A stretch of 64,000 nt of DNA, from assembly GCA_037013685.1 (NCBI GenBank), contig CM072887.1, forward strand, positions 41,467,154 to 41,531,153, written 5' to 3'. Below, piece after piece: positions 34,048 to 46,930 of this stretch. Below the pieces are notes generated by a model that saw nothing but the letters and a program-made list of their open reading frames with translations, had not been told where the DNA came from and did no database searches. The number at the start of each line of letters is the position of its first letter. The first letter of the stretch is position 1. Origin of the DNA: Acridotheres tristis. Lineage: Eukaryota > Chordata > Aves > Passeriformes > Sturnidae. Both the position numbers and the translations under genes were made by a program.

Positions 34048-37000
34048 TACACATTTGACCCGTCAGATGTCTTTGTATGACTCCAATTGTCTTGTGTGAT
34101 TGTTAGGTGTGTTTTTATGAGAAAAACTTGCATCATTGGACACTGTCTGAAATAGTCTAAATAAAGGCTGGTAAAAGCTTGCCATTGTCCAGTTAAACAA
34201 TAAAAAGCCCAGATGGTTGAAAAGGGATCTGTACTTACATAGACTTAAAGATGAGGCCGTATTCTGCAGAATCAAGTTCTGTTCCAAATAAACCCAAGAG
34301 CTTTTGGGAGTTTGTGTGTTACTCCAAATCTCTGCTTTTTTGAGAACAGATAATTTCACTGTTGGTCTTTTCAGGAAAGGTGCTGGAGGTAGGTGATCTG
34401 TTCTCTCTCCTCTTTCTCATAGTGGTTTCTGTCTTCTCCATCAGAGTTAGAGATATCAGTGCTACTGACACAGGCTGAAAACCATGGCCACTCTGGCTTA
34501 TCTACACAGCTTTGGTCAGGCAAGATTTGTAGAGACAGATGTCTCTTGGAACTTGCTAGACCAGATATTGAAAAAGTATTAGAGAAGACACTTTGGAGAT
34601 GGATCCCTGCCAGCACTGCATTGCTTTTACAGGGATGTGGGTGCTCCATGGGCTTTACACCCTCACACCTGTGTCAGCAGGAAGGACAGCTACCCATGTG
34701 GCCAATGTACCTGCTGCCTCTGGTTCCACCTGGGTTCTGTCTCCATGTGTGTGGCCTCTGGTAATCAGAAAATCATATTCCTTGTTCCTTTTGTAGCCAT
34801 GTGCATTGCCTGTCACAGGACCATAGCCTGGCAAAAGCCCTCCAGAAAATGGAGATGCATGGAGGCGTGTACCCCTTGTGCTGCCAAAATGGCATCCTAG
34901 TGCCACACCATACTTTGGCTGATTTATTTTTCTGGAGTGGTTGCAGATGATGATAAACAAAGAGATGCTCTCTTTGGGGAGCTACCTACAGGATTCCCAC
35001 AAAGCAACCACTGGGAAGTGGAGTGGAAGGCAGATTGGCAGGCAATAAACCTGCACACAGTGCACCTAGACACAAACACTTGATGCATCCTCTAGTTAAT
35101 TCAATAGAAACACTCCTGCGTGGGCTCACATGTGATCCACACCAAATCCAGGAGAGCTGGGAATACACAGGCCTGGAATCAGTACTTGTGGATCCCCTAC
35201 TTTGGGAGTCTGCATAATAACAGTAGCCTGGGGACCCTGACAGCTCTGAGGAATTGCTGTGTGTTGGCTGTGTTCCCAGTAAAAGGATTAGCTAAAACAA
35301 AATGACACTAGACTTATTAATTAAATTAAGAACCTTTCATAGTTTTGGGGCAGGATTTTCAAGTGCTCAGCCTTGCCCTAACTATGCTCTTACCAAGGGT
35401 AGTCAGGTGTTGTACTGGCACTTTCAAGCAGAGCAAAAACCTTCAGAGAACTTGCCTTCATTCTGAAATCCTTTAGCAGATATGATGGGAAAAGGCAGTG
35501 ATCTTGGATTCCAATACAACTCATGGAATATCTGCAGCTGCACAGGCTCTATCTGCTTCCCTACATGAAGCAAAGTCAGTTTTGGGGCACACCTAGACAG
35601 GAGAACCCTAGGAAACAGCAGAAGACTTGGGGTGCTCCACAAATAGCCACTGCTCCAGGAAAGGGACAAAAGAGGGATGCTCCAGTTTTATGATGTGCTG
35701 CATACGAAATGTTCCAAGGATATGTATGACATTAAAGATCTCTTCATGCCTGCATCCTGTCCCTCTTCCAGTTTGCTTAATCCTGTCCTGCCTTTTTGAA
35801 ATGTCACCTGCTATCCCAGTCAATGCACAGGCCCTCCTCACTTCCTATCCCAAATTGTTCCCAGAGCCTTGCTACCCCCTGGTAAAGTGACACTGCAGTT
35901 TGTACTAAAGATGTGGAGTACCTTCCTTCCCTGTCATTTCTTCCATGAGCAAAAGGTCAAAGCTATCACTTCTGTGACTGGGTAGGAGGGATAGTTGTGA
36001 GTTGAGTCATCCCACAGGCGAAGGCTGTCCTATAGATCCACTATTGTCTCGGGAGAGCAGTGAAATCCAGGCCAGCAACCTTGCCTGATGCTGCTTTTCC
36101 AGTGCTGTTGATATTTAAGACAAATGATCATTATTTCAGAAAGGAGGAGGTGATACCTACTCTCTCTGTTTACCAGGAAAGCTGACATTAAAAAGCCAGA
36201 AGCAACTGGGAATTTTCGCTGAACTGAGAGCAGTTTTTTTACAAGATTACAGCAGAATTCTTCTCTGCCTTGCCTGCCATGTCATGGCACCCCACTGAAT
36301 TCATTGGTTTCCAGGGTCGAATCTGGCCTGGCAGCCTTCACACAAAGGCTATGGAGAAAACCGAGCTGCCCTCTTTTTTAAGACTCTCACAATGCAGGAT
36401 CTTGATGAAGTTAACAGCTGGCAAATGCAGAACGTGGAAAAGGAAATACTGCTTCAGGCAGCACTGTCATTGTAACCCTTGGAATTCAGGGCTGCGGGAG
36501 GCTCTTGCAGAGAGATGTTTTTTCAAGGACAGCACAACAAATGCGACAGTCAGTAACAAAAGCTCAGAGAGGAAAGCAAGACCCAGCAGGGGACAGGGAG
36601 GAATTGCCTTTCAAGCATGGCACTGAGTGACCAGATGGGTAATTTGGGAGGTTGTCTTTCCCTAAGTATTCAGCAAATCTCTGGGAATGGGAGGCACTGC
36701 AAAATTGTCATTTTATAGTTTTGTACAATGCATCTGGTCAAAATCTGGAGAGCTTTAATTTCCAGAGCCAAAAAGAGAACATGGGCCAATTTCTGATCCT
36801 TTTAATGTGAGAGATTTCCATCACACATGCAACTAATCCTACTGGCTTAAACCCTCTGACAATGAATGTCCTCATGTTTTAGGTTGTATCATCTAAATAT
36901 GAAACTAAATATCTAAACAGCAAAACAAGGCTTATGTGGTTGCATTTGTTTCCATGCATTTGTCTCTCAAATTTGTCCTCTTCCCACAACAAACTTCGAG

Positions 37001-38513
37001 TCCACTGACTAAAGAGACCAAAGTTTACATGAGGTAGAGATCAATTAGATCAATTACATTCCCATTATTTTTTCTGGAAAATTATGTTTATTCAGAAGGC
37101 AGTGAGTGTCCTATGGCATACTTGAAGCATTGAAACCTTTTGGAGTTGGAAGAGATCAAAGGGAGGTTGATGGAGGGGGTGCTGCACTGAAAAAGTATGG
37201 CCACAAGGCATTAACGTGGAAACTGGATTATGTCACTGCTCAGAGTGACTTGCTTTGTTTTCTGGATAACACAACTCTCAAAAATATTTCCTGTGCAGGG
37301 TGGTTTGTTTCCTGATGTGTATAGTACTCTTGACACCAAAGGGGAATTTGTGTGAGTGCCATAATCTTTGTTATTTGCAGCGTTATATTTAATCACTAAG
37401 ACCTGATACAGATGGCAGATGTGTGGCATGCACAGAACACCATTTCAGCTCACTGGTAATTTGAGTTGCTATTACTTCACCTGTTCAAGTGCCCTTTTGT
37501 CTTACAGTTTAATTCTGATTTTAAAGATGCTCCCCATCTATGTAATGCATTGATTTCAGTAAAATTATCCCTGTATTAAACAACGGACTCGGGCTCAGTA
37601 TTTAGACCATTCACTTTGAATTAATCTCAGTAGAAGCCATATATAAATTCCAGTGAGTGTGTGGACTCTTGCCTTGGATCAGTGGTTGTTGCCTACACTT
37701 AGGCAGGAGGCCTTAGCTTTCTCAGTAGGGAGCATTTTGTGTTCATCACAGGTAGATGCAAATAACAGGTCATGACAGGCACAAGTCAGAATCAGATCTG
37801 ATGCCTTTACTAAATACACAATTGCTATTTTACAGGAGGCATCACACAGCACTGTACCAAGAACAAGAAACATGCATTGAGTGTTCAGAACCTTAGATCA
37901 GCTATTTGTTGGAACTCAGTCTCCAAATTATATGCTGCTGTCTTGGGTAAGGGCACAGTGAGTATTCCCAGAAGTGCTTTGGGATCATTAGTCTCACTGG
38001 GATATGTGAATAACTGGGTTAAGTGCACGACCAGCTTGGAGGTCTTGGTAGGCAGGTACTTGAGAAGTCACAGCTCACTAGGGCTCTGCTGCTTCTTGGA
38101 AATTGCAGAGGTTTCACTTGCAAGCTTAAAGAAAGGATGTTTCAGTTGCTCTCAGTGCAAAATCTACATGTGAATAGTTTAGTTATTTCTTGCCTGAAAA
38201 GGGAGAACTGAGCTGGATTTTGGATGTGCCACTGTCACGTAACATGGTGAGACTTAGGAAAGGGAAAGGCTAGTCAGTCCATGTGGGCACTCATTTAAGA
38301 GAGCCAGCCTGAAAAATATTCCAGGCCAGAGCTTCTGAGCTCTGTTCCCAGCCTGATAACCTGGTCCAGCTGAAGGCTAGGGAGAATTTCTCCCAGGATG
38401 ATAATTTGGTCAAAATAGAGAAGAATTTAATAACAAAGATAGAACACCTGGGAATGGGATGTCTTCTCTCTAAACCAGTCATCTTTTTCTACTCTTGGAG
38501 TTGCGAGTCATGC
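34048..38513. other. Single-copy non-coding DNA
   Basis: Frames up to 118 codons (36270-36626 plus) show no domain. The stretch 36990-37100 is AT-rich with GATCAATTAGATCAATTACAT and ATTATTTTTTCTGG and might be regulatory, but there is no independent support. The word GAGTTGGAAGAGATC at 37143-37157 recalls CR1 but stands alone. Confidence 0.55.
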
Positions 38514-38606
38514 TATAAATATAAATATAAGTATAAATATAAGTATAAATATAAATATAAATATAAATATAAATATAAATATAAATATAAATATAAATAT
38601 AAATAT
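38514..38606. repeat. Hexanucleotide microsatellite (TATAAA)n
   Basis: About 15.5 units of the six-base motif run over 93 bp. Two units near the left end carry a variant A-to-G change (GTATAA) and the right half is uninterrupted. The repeat stays open on both strands and produces Lys-Tyr and Leu-Tyr alternating frames (38406-38891 plus and 38513-38803 minus). Those frames are by-products and not genes. Confidence 0.95.
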
Positions 38607-41600
38607 GCTGTAAAAACAAGTGTATTTCTAAATAAACTTGTCTCTTTCTTTCCTATCATAAAAGAAAACCATGTAGCTGTGTGTTTTATTTCTGCCACAT
38701 CTAAAGGGTTAATACCCCTTTCCATGGCTACAAGTCCATGTGCACAGCACTGTGCAGTACAGCAGTCAGGGTCCTGTGAGCAGCCTGTCCCCGGAGTCTC
38801 CACTTTGTTATACCTGGCTTTGCAACGGGAATGTTTCAGTCCAGGTACAAGTCTGCACTGGTGTGGCTGTACTGTCTGCTGGGGGACGTAGTGTCACCTT
38901 CCTGAGAGCATGTCAGGGAGGAAGGGGAGGACAAAGGCAGCCCTAAAGCCATTGGTGTATGCTGTGGATCAGCCACTTGTCTGAGAGACAACAAAAGTCA
39001 TACACACAGCACTTAACTGCCTTAAACATGGCTCATGTTGAGTGCTCTGATGTGCGTCCCAGCAGCATGAGATTTGCCAGGTAGCCTGCAATTCTATAAA
39101 ATTCAGTTTTTTGTAGAAACCAGATAGGTAATTATTCACAGAAGGTGGTCATAATTGCCGTCACTAACAAGTAAGGACAGAAACAGTTGCCTTTAGCCCC
39201 ACTTTAAAAGGACAAAGCAAAGAGCACTTGGCAGGAGGAATTTCCCATAAAGAAGAGGTGTTTGGTATTTGACAGGGTAATTGAATGTTTAGATGAACAG
39301 GCTGACATGAAAAGACACTTTCTTTTGTGTGGCTCAGGAAGACCAATCTTTGTCAAGAGCCTAAGACACAGGATGGAGGACTGTAAGGAGCTGGACAAAG
39401 AATGTGGTGAAGACAAAGTTTTCATTTGGATTTTGAGTGCCACAACTTCCCAAGAGGCTGTGATGTCCACCTAGAGTTGCCTGGCAAAGATGTCCAGGGG
39501 TCAGGACAGGTGATTTTTAAAGTATTTTTAAATACTGATGTCCCTTGGTATAGTGTTCCCTCCCAGCCTGCCTCCATTATGTCCCATCCAATAGTCTATT
39601 TTGAGTGGTTTAGTGCTGCTGAGCAATGAGATGTCCTGTGTTCTTTCCTTCACATGATCTCCATAGAGCCTTCATCTCATATATGGTGGATTAAGGATAC
39701 AGCATATAGATAAAATGCCCCAAATTTGTCTCTTTGCAGCAGGTCTTTCAAATGTTCCATCTCCTCACAGCTCAACCAGTTCAGGGTACTTACATAAAGG
39801 GTCCACTAACCATGGAGAGAGGGTATTTCTTCCCATTCTGCTTTTGTTTTGAATTTTTCATTGACAGGGACTGTGTTGTCAAGCCATTAATTGTCACAAA
39901 GTTAATGGCTTGGATACAGGCCACAGGCTTATATTTCTGGGAATAAGATTTGCTGCAGACTATCACATGAGGATACTGTGACAATCTAGTTGAGGTTTAA
40001 GAAGAGCAATCCTATTAGCTTGAATTGCCGATAGGGATCAAAGCTCTCTTTCCTCTTACACAAATGCCTTGGAAGCAAACTGATCACTGTCCAGGTCTAT
40101 CAGACCATGAAACCAGATTAGCAAACGGGGGCCTCTGTGTCCAAATGACAGAGCAGATGAGGCTGCTGTACATAGAGCAAGAGAGAGAAGTGGGGAGATT
40201 ATGCAAATACATGGCAAATAATTCACTTTAAGGGATATAATTAAATAAAAGTGAAGGTACAACTGCACTACCAGCTGAATACAAACTCACTTTCACTATA
40301 GCAAAGGACACATTCAATGTCATGGCCAAGAGAACCACCTCAGGGATGAACAGCAACCAAAACTTTGTCTTCAGAGCTACAAACTTGTTTAAAGTGCAGG
40401 GACACATTTTTGTGGTGTACAAGGAGAAGAATGTAGACCCTTTTCTGCCAGGTATGTGCCACACACACGTTGAAACAGCTGGCCATTTAATAGAGTTTAG
40501 GAAATAAACTGTGCTGGAGAGAGGAGAAAGAAGGGTGATTGATGGTTATATGGTTGGTACAAGCCACATCACTAATATGACTCTAGTGGTCCCAATCATT
40601 GTTAGGGCTATGGGAACAGGGCTTTCTGGTGCTGTGCAAGCAAAGAAACCCATGGGTTCTGTGCCAGCAAATATTCTTGTTTAGTCCCACACACCTTGAA
40701 GGATGTTCAAACTGATAGCTGACTGTGGCTTATGTAGAAAAAATGATGACTTTCATCCCCTTGGAGTGGGATAGGTATCTGGCATTCAGCTCTCCTGCCC
40801 CTGACTTTAAACTGATTTACAAAAAATCCTAATACAGAATTTAGTCCTATGGCAAATTAAGTGTACCATAGGGAGCCAAAGCCCTGTGTCTCCTCTCAGG
40901 GGAGAAGTCTGGGGCAAATTATCCTGCTTCCTCCCCCACTGACTGGGATTGCAGTGGGTCATAGGTTTGGGAAGGACCTAACAGGCTTCAGTAGTCAGCT
41001 AGCACCACTTGGTCCCTCTGTACATCAGACTAGGTCTGGAAGTGGGGATTAGCTAATAAAATAATGCCATTTTTTGGCTCACTGTCCATGTTGACAGGTA
41101 GTATTTGGGAATATATAATTCGCCAAATGATATACATTTAATTTGTTGGGTGGATGCAATGAGGTTAAAACCAACCCTGAACAGCTTGTATTGATTAGTA
41201 GGATAGTCCTGGTAAATACCAGCAGTTATTCTCAAGATACTATACTTCACTCTGCAAGGCAGAAGTTTGCCCTGTGCTGCTCCTTATTCCTCCTTGCAAA
41301 CTTACGATAGACTACTGATTTTTGTAAAAATCTTTAGCTCTTCTTATTCTTTCAAATGCACTGTCTTTGCATTGAAACCTACAGAATGTGCTTTAAAATG
41401 GGTGAAAGTTCTTCAGCAGTTTTGGTCACTTGAATCAGCCTAGCAGTATGATTGACACATCGCAGGCATTTCTCCTTGGCAAGACAGTTTGCTTACTTGA
41501 TAATTCACCAGAGCTGGAATTTCCTTCCTCACTGGTCTCGCCCACAGCTCAACCTTGGAGCCACAGCATGTGCTGTTAGCAAAGGGAACTTTGCTCCTCA

Positions 41601-42917
41601 TTTTGCTTCTGCTTTTTGATGTTTCTTACTCTGAGACAAGAATATGAACTTTTTGGTACACTTGGAAATGGGGGAGATACTCTGAGGAAACTACACATAA
41701 AAGTTGGTAGCCAAGACAACCATATGTAGAATTAATAGTCAATACCTTATTGATTACATCTTATATGACAAGTAACCAAGTAGTGTTACTAAGATTTTCC
41801 AGTACAGTAGTTGTTAGACTACAAAGTTTTTCTTTCCCCTTTTTTGTTTTGATTTGCTTCTGATCTAATCGTGACTGGAAGTAAGCCTTTTTCACAGCTC
41901 TGCAGCAATTCCTGCCCACAAGTTTTGGGAAGTTCACACTGTAATCTCAACATGGATTTGCCATTGATGGTCTTGCCCTGAAATGAATCTGTACTGCAAC
42001 CCAAAATGGCAATGCCACATTTCTGCATTAAGCACAGGTTTTGATTTAATGCTAATCCAAATCTGTATTTCCAGACTTGACAAGAAAAATACCAGTAGTA
42101 GTAAATAGTATCTGAAAAAAGCAGGAACAATAATAACATCAATAAATGCAATAAAACCAATCATATCCACACATTAGAGCTCCTATGCTCATAAAGAATG
42201 CATTTATGAGTGCTTTTATGAGTGTTTCATCTAAAATTGTTGCACAGGCACTTCTGGTGTGCAACACAGCAACAGCAGGATTCCAGTGGAATCTTTAGGG
42301 AAAAAGCAAAAAATAACATCAAATAGTGTCACAATTGAAACAGAGGGGAACATTCAAGCAACGTATAATTAACCCAGCTGGAATTTGGTCAGGATATCCA
42401 GGTTAACACCTCATTCAGTTAGTGGGCTGTGTAGTAAATTGTTGAATATTGTTGTTTGAAAGTCAAATAATTTACTGAGCTCTTTTCATGTGTGGAATAT
42501 ACAAGAAGGTCAACTGCCTTTTTAACATCTGGTAGCAGAACCCTGGTGATTTACCTGCAATCTGGTATTTGTAGATAGCCAAGTGATGGATGACTTTGCT
42601 AGAAAGCTCACTCTGTTAACTCATACAAGCCCACAAGGAGCCTGATAACTCTGCTTTGTGGAAACATTAAAGGCTTTGTCTGTAGCTGTGTAGATTGACA
42701 AAGTACCATAGATGTCAGTGAGACTCTGCTGATTTATATGTGCTTTAGACATATCTCTAAACCAGAAGGCCATTCATTACTTTTTCTTGCTTGAAAGGAA
42801 AAAAAAGGGAAAATAGGAAAAATAGGAAGTACCTTCATTAATTACCTCCTTATTAGAAAACATTTTACTTGGATTTTCAAATTACCATTTAAATAAAATC
42901 TTAGATTTGGACATAAC
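38607..42917. other. Single-copy non-coding DNA
   Basis: Nothing is recognised. Frames such as 41819-42160 minus (113 codons, rich in Leu, Phe and Tyr) have a hydrophobic start but no family resemblance and no promoter context. Confidence 0.55.
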
Positions 42918-42946
42918 CTGGATGAGATGAAGACTGGATGAGATGA
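42918..42946. repeat. Short tandem duplication, 16-bp period
   Basis: CTGGATGAGATGA occurs at 42918-42930 and again at 42934-42946. It is a simple local duplication, seen directly. Confidence 0.8.
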
Positions 42947-45900
42947 TGCCAAGCTTACTTTGATTGCTTTGTTGTCTGACACTGTTGTCTGTAGGAAAGC
43001 CAAGAGGAAAATTACAGAAACAGCAAGCAGAGCAGTAGATGGTCTTAAGGAGGATCAGGAAACTGATTAGGAGCTAAATTTTCCCTCGGCCTAATCAACC
43101 ATGCACAGGGGAAAGACTGCCTGCATCTCCCTATCCCTTTTTGGTTTCCTATATCTCATGTCAGTTTAAGCACAGCCTAACCACACCAGTTGTGTTGATC
43201 CTGTAGAGCTGACCTTCCTGTCTTATAGAGGTCTCTCTTTGATCAGCATATCTGTGTTCTGAGAGACTCTGAGCACATTGCATTGACTGACAAAAACTAG
43301 TTTTTCTGTCTTGCTGGCAAGAGGAAGCTAATATGGTTAGGGAAAAGGAAGGTGAGTTCACTGTTTTCTGCCTTATCAGCAAAACTGTCAGTCTGCAGTC
43401 GCAGCATGGCAGCAGATGGAAACTGAAGACAGGAAAGGCATGGCATTGCCTAATTTCTTCCCTATCCACAGGCTGAACCTGTAGGAATTGGAATTAGAAA
43501 ATTCATCTTATGGCTTAAAACATTTGCTTCAGTTTCGTGCCAGACTTTAGCAAGCACAGCACTCCACTGTAGTTCTCCACTGTGGCTGACTTGGAGGCAG
43601 TGTGGAGGGGATGAGGGTCCAACAGACCAAGGGCAATAGTTTTACTGCACAGTTCCCCTCAGGAATACTCTTCTTGTCCACATATCTCAGGATTACCAGA
43701 GGATGCTCAGCCTCCACTGATTTACTGTCTTGGCAAATATCAAGCGGAGCACAATCTCTGCTGTATGTTGCAAGGAAGCTAACAGTGGATGAATGAGGGC
43801 AATGTTTGCAGTCAGGACTTTCCTTTACAAACACTGAATCATGCTGTTGTGAAACCAGGACCGAGTGATGAATGACTCACTGTTGGCAGCACACACTGCC
43901 CTATCAGTAGGCTCTGTTCAGGGGATGTGGGGGCTGCTGCTTGATATCATCTCTGAGCTCCCAGCTCCCAGCATGCTAATGAGTAATGCACACTGTGGCC
44001 TATATTGATCCGTGATTTGGTTATTCACCAGGCTCTGCACAAGGACACCCGCATTGCTGGACTGGGAGACTTGTTATTCTCCAACACAAAGATGTTGCTT
44101 TGGGGATGTTTAAAAACATCTCTCTTGTTTGACTGTAATGTTTTCAGCTTGGATCTCTTTATTTTGAGGATTTTTCTTCCAGTATGAATGCTTTGTAGTA
44201 ATAAAATGCAAAACTTCATTAGGAAGGGGCAGAAGAAGCATGCTTAGATAATTCAAAGAAATGAGAGTGAGACAGAAATCCTTGGGCCAGTGGTTCAAAG
44301 TCAGTGCCTGCTGGCTATGAGGCAAGGGGTACATGCCCTGTTTGGGTGCAGGTGATTGAATCATATGACCCAATGCAGAAGCTGGAGTGGACCTGCCTGT
44401 TGGTAGTGCTGGAAATGGGCATGTTGCCAGGCTCAAAAAACAGACAGGGAAAAAGGTTCTTTACAGTGAAAGGGGATTAAGCTGCTTTCTGTTTCTAAGC
44501 TATGGCATATGGATTAACTTCTCAAAGACCCCCTTCAGGATGTGAGGAAAGGTTCTGCATCTTGACAGGGTTGAGAACTGTATTACAGGAGGTCTCCATA
44601 CATAACTTGAAATTATAAACCAGCACTGCACCCACTTTTTACTGAGACCCAGCACAAGGGCTAAAGTCCCAGAAAGTTTATAGAGTGATCTGTCCTCTCA
44701 AGGTGAAAGGAGATGTTCACAGATGAGCAACGAAGCATAGGCAAGGTTGGCCTGCCTCTGCCAGCTATCTGGGATCAAACAGGAGACTTCAGTCACCAGT
44801 TGCTGCTGCTGGGTCTGTAAGTACCAGACTCCAAGCTCACTGCAAGGCTCCCACTAACTTTGGCAGACTACAAATCAGGCTGTGAATAAGCACCTCGTTC
44901 TCTCAAACAGACTGAATGGAATTTGAAAGATGGGAGATAAGAGCTCTTCCCAGCACAGGGTAGAAACAGACGGCCTGGTTTCCTTCACAGCAAAGTCCTG
45001 CACTAAAAAAGGTTCAGTATTTGCACCAAGGATTGAAAAGCAAACACATAGGAGTACTTTTATACCATGACAGAGGTTAGAGTATCATTGCACACCAAGC
45101 TGTAAGCATATGACAATCCTGTCTCTGTTAAATAGCTGCAAGTCGGTTTAAGAGGGACAAGCCTTACTTTTCAAAAAATAATGTAGCTTAATTAATCAAA
45201 GAGAAGACATATGTATTCAAGTTCTGAAGCAGTTTTTCTCTGACAACAGTCCCCTCCCTGTGAGTCTGTGTCATGTGGTAGCATAAGTATGGGCTAAACT
45301 ACACTTAAGCTTGAGTAAACAATATGATTTCAAAAGCAATTGGGAAAAGGAGCATGGAAATTGAATGAAGCCCAGAAATATGTTCTGAATCCCTACCCTA
45401 ATCACACTGTGGGAGGAACTTGACATTGCCATAAATAAAAATGCATGTTAAAAACCTTTCCATAGTTTCTGCAGAGCATTCTCATGGGGCCCTAGATGGC
45501 TGTTGATAGCCAAGAATGCCTTACACTGAAGGATCACAGGTTATGGAAAATCCTATCAAATTTTATGGAAAATGATAACGTTCCTGCCAGCTTAATGAAC
45601 CATCACTTCAAGGCTCTTAGGAGCAGGACAACCACTACTGAAATACATGGATGGTGAATGCAACCTTGCAGGACAGATAAAACCCTCCAGCAGTCCTGTG
45701 GTGTTAGCCAAGCTAAACTATGTTCCATCTCTGACAACCACACAGCAATACTCACCCCTGACATGTTCTTATAAATATTCTGAGCCTCTACAGAAACCTA
45801 CTGGCTTCAGCCCCAGCCTGCTCTGTAGGGTTTTCCTGAAAGGCTTTATGGCTTTACTAATAAGGTAGACCCCACATTAACCCACATTCTCAGACTTTTC

Positions 45901-46040
45901 CTTTAAAAAGCCCCCGCAATCAGCTTGGGAAAGCAGGCAGCAAAAGAATGGCTATCTCAAAACCTCCACATTGTGCAGAGGTGTCTGCCCAAACCATGGG
46001 CTCGTTTGTTTTCCTCAGGAACGTGAAGGCTCTGGGAAGG
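42947..46040. other. Single-copy non-coding DNA
   Basis: No exon or repeat is recognised. Frames of 95-108 codons on the minus strand at 43161-43469, 43547-43834 and 44110-44436 have no domain. The long interval 44437-45646 contains no frame of note. Confidence 0.55.
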
Positions 46041-46378
46041 GGAACTTTGGCACGGAGCTGTTTTGGGAAGAGGTGAATGTGGTTGTGAATCCAGGCAGCT
46101 CAGGAGGAGAAGCATGGAGTGGGCGCAGGACCAGACCAAGGCAGGCGCCTGAGCAAGCACAGTGTGTGGCCCTGGGAAGAGCCCAGAGAGAGGGGGCTTT
46201 TGGGTGGGGCGATTGCCAAAACAGCAGGGGAAGTTGGGAACAGAGAAACCCTCTCCTGTGACTTGACTCCTGCTGTGTAACACAGGACTTTGTTTCTCCT
46301 TTGTAAATAAACAAAGCTTCTTGCAAGAAGCTACCTAAGCCCCGCACTGACTTTTCTTCCCGACTGGAACTACCTACA
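46041..46378 (+). mobile_element. LTR-like sequence, probable solo LTR
   Basis: A locally GC- and CpG-richer stretch runs into AATAAA at 46306-46311, followed by an 18-bp palindrome and then CCGCACTGACTTTTCTTCCC and GGAACTACCTACA. The R/U5-like order (GTTTCTCC, poly(A) signal, short pyrimidine-rich tail ending in CA) suggests an LTR right end at about 46378. I see no TATA box, no convincing TG start and no target duplication, so the left boundary is a guess. The frames at 45971-46261 plus and 45957-46452 minus run through this stretch in opposite directions and are not genes. The last exon of a non-coding transcript is an alternative. Confidence 0.4.
46306..46332 (+). terminator. Poly(A) signal followed by a perfect 18-bp palindrome
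   Basis: AATAAA (46306-46311) is followed three bases later by AGCTTCTTGCAAGAAGCT (46315-46332), which is its own reverse complement. In RNA this could fold into a short hairpin beside the cleavage site. The arrangement is seen directly, and any function is inference. Confidence 0.6.
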
Positions 46379-46659
46379 AGATTATGGATTTTAGACAGCA
46401 CCATGGGTGGAAAGAGTACAGCAGGGTTTTGTGTAGACAGACGACCCAGCAATCCATTAAAGACATGTATTTAAGGGACATGTGGCAGAAGTGAACAGAA
46501 GACACAGATGGCAGAGGGGTAATATTTAGTAGAATTCATGCCATCCTCCTCCTTCTTGAAGAAATGCTATCTGATGTAAATAAATTCAAATAAGATTTTC
46601 CCCAGTTTCAATTCCTGACTGTTAAGTACAGGCAAATTTTTCTGCTGCCTCAATTTTTG
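46379..46659. other. Unique non-coding DNA
   Basis: No retroviral primer-binding or internal sequence follows the LTR-like block. Nothing else is recognised. Confidence 0.5.
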
Positions 46660-46930
46660 TGTGTATGCATCAAGTTAATGGGGAAGTGTTTGTATTTCTT
46701 TAAGTAGCTAGGAGGTGGGTTACCACTGGCTTCCTTAATCCAGGTACCTTGTTATCTTAATTAAAAACCAAAATCAGCTTTGATCTCCCTACAACTTCAT
46801 TGCATAACCAGCTTAATTTACTATTGTTTAAGCTCAGTTTGCTTTCCATGATGAAAAGAATTTGTATTTCACACTGAGCAGGAAGTCCTACTTAAATGTT
46901 TCCTGGTTTTGATCTCCTTAAGGGGAATTA
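46660..46930. promoter_or_regulatory. Candidate conserved enhancer-like block
   Basis: No open frame of note spans this AT-rich block. It carries TTATCTTAATTAAAAACC, CTTTGATCTCC (a TCF/LEF-like word), TTACTATTGTTTAAG (a Sox-like word) and TTCTTTAAGTAGC within 270 bp. The clustering suggests a developmental enhancer but is only inference. Confidence 0.25.

Noticed and set aside
37143..37157. CR1-like word GAGTTGGAAGAGATC
   Set aside because: A single short word without any neighbouring CR1 sequence is explained by chance.
38406..38891. 161-codon frame with alternating Lys-Tyr residues, and the opposite 96-codon Leu-Tyr frame
   Set aside because: Both are translations of the (TATAAA)n microsatellite, which lacks stops in these registers. 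The flanks show no coding features.
46108..46330. AGAAGC on both sides as a 6-bp target duplication for the 46-kb LTR
   Set aside because: The bases adjoining the two copies do not give TG...CA ends, and the right copy is part of the 18-bp palindrome, so the match is coincidental.
45957..46452. Overlapping frames of 96, 108 and 145 codons
   Set aside because: They occupy the same GC-richer LTR-like bases on both strands, so they reflect composition.
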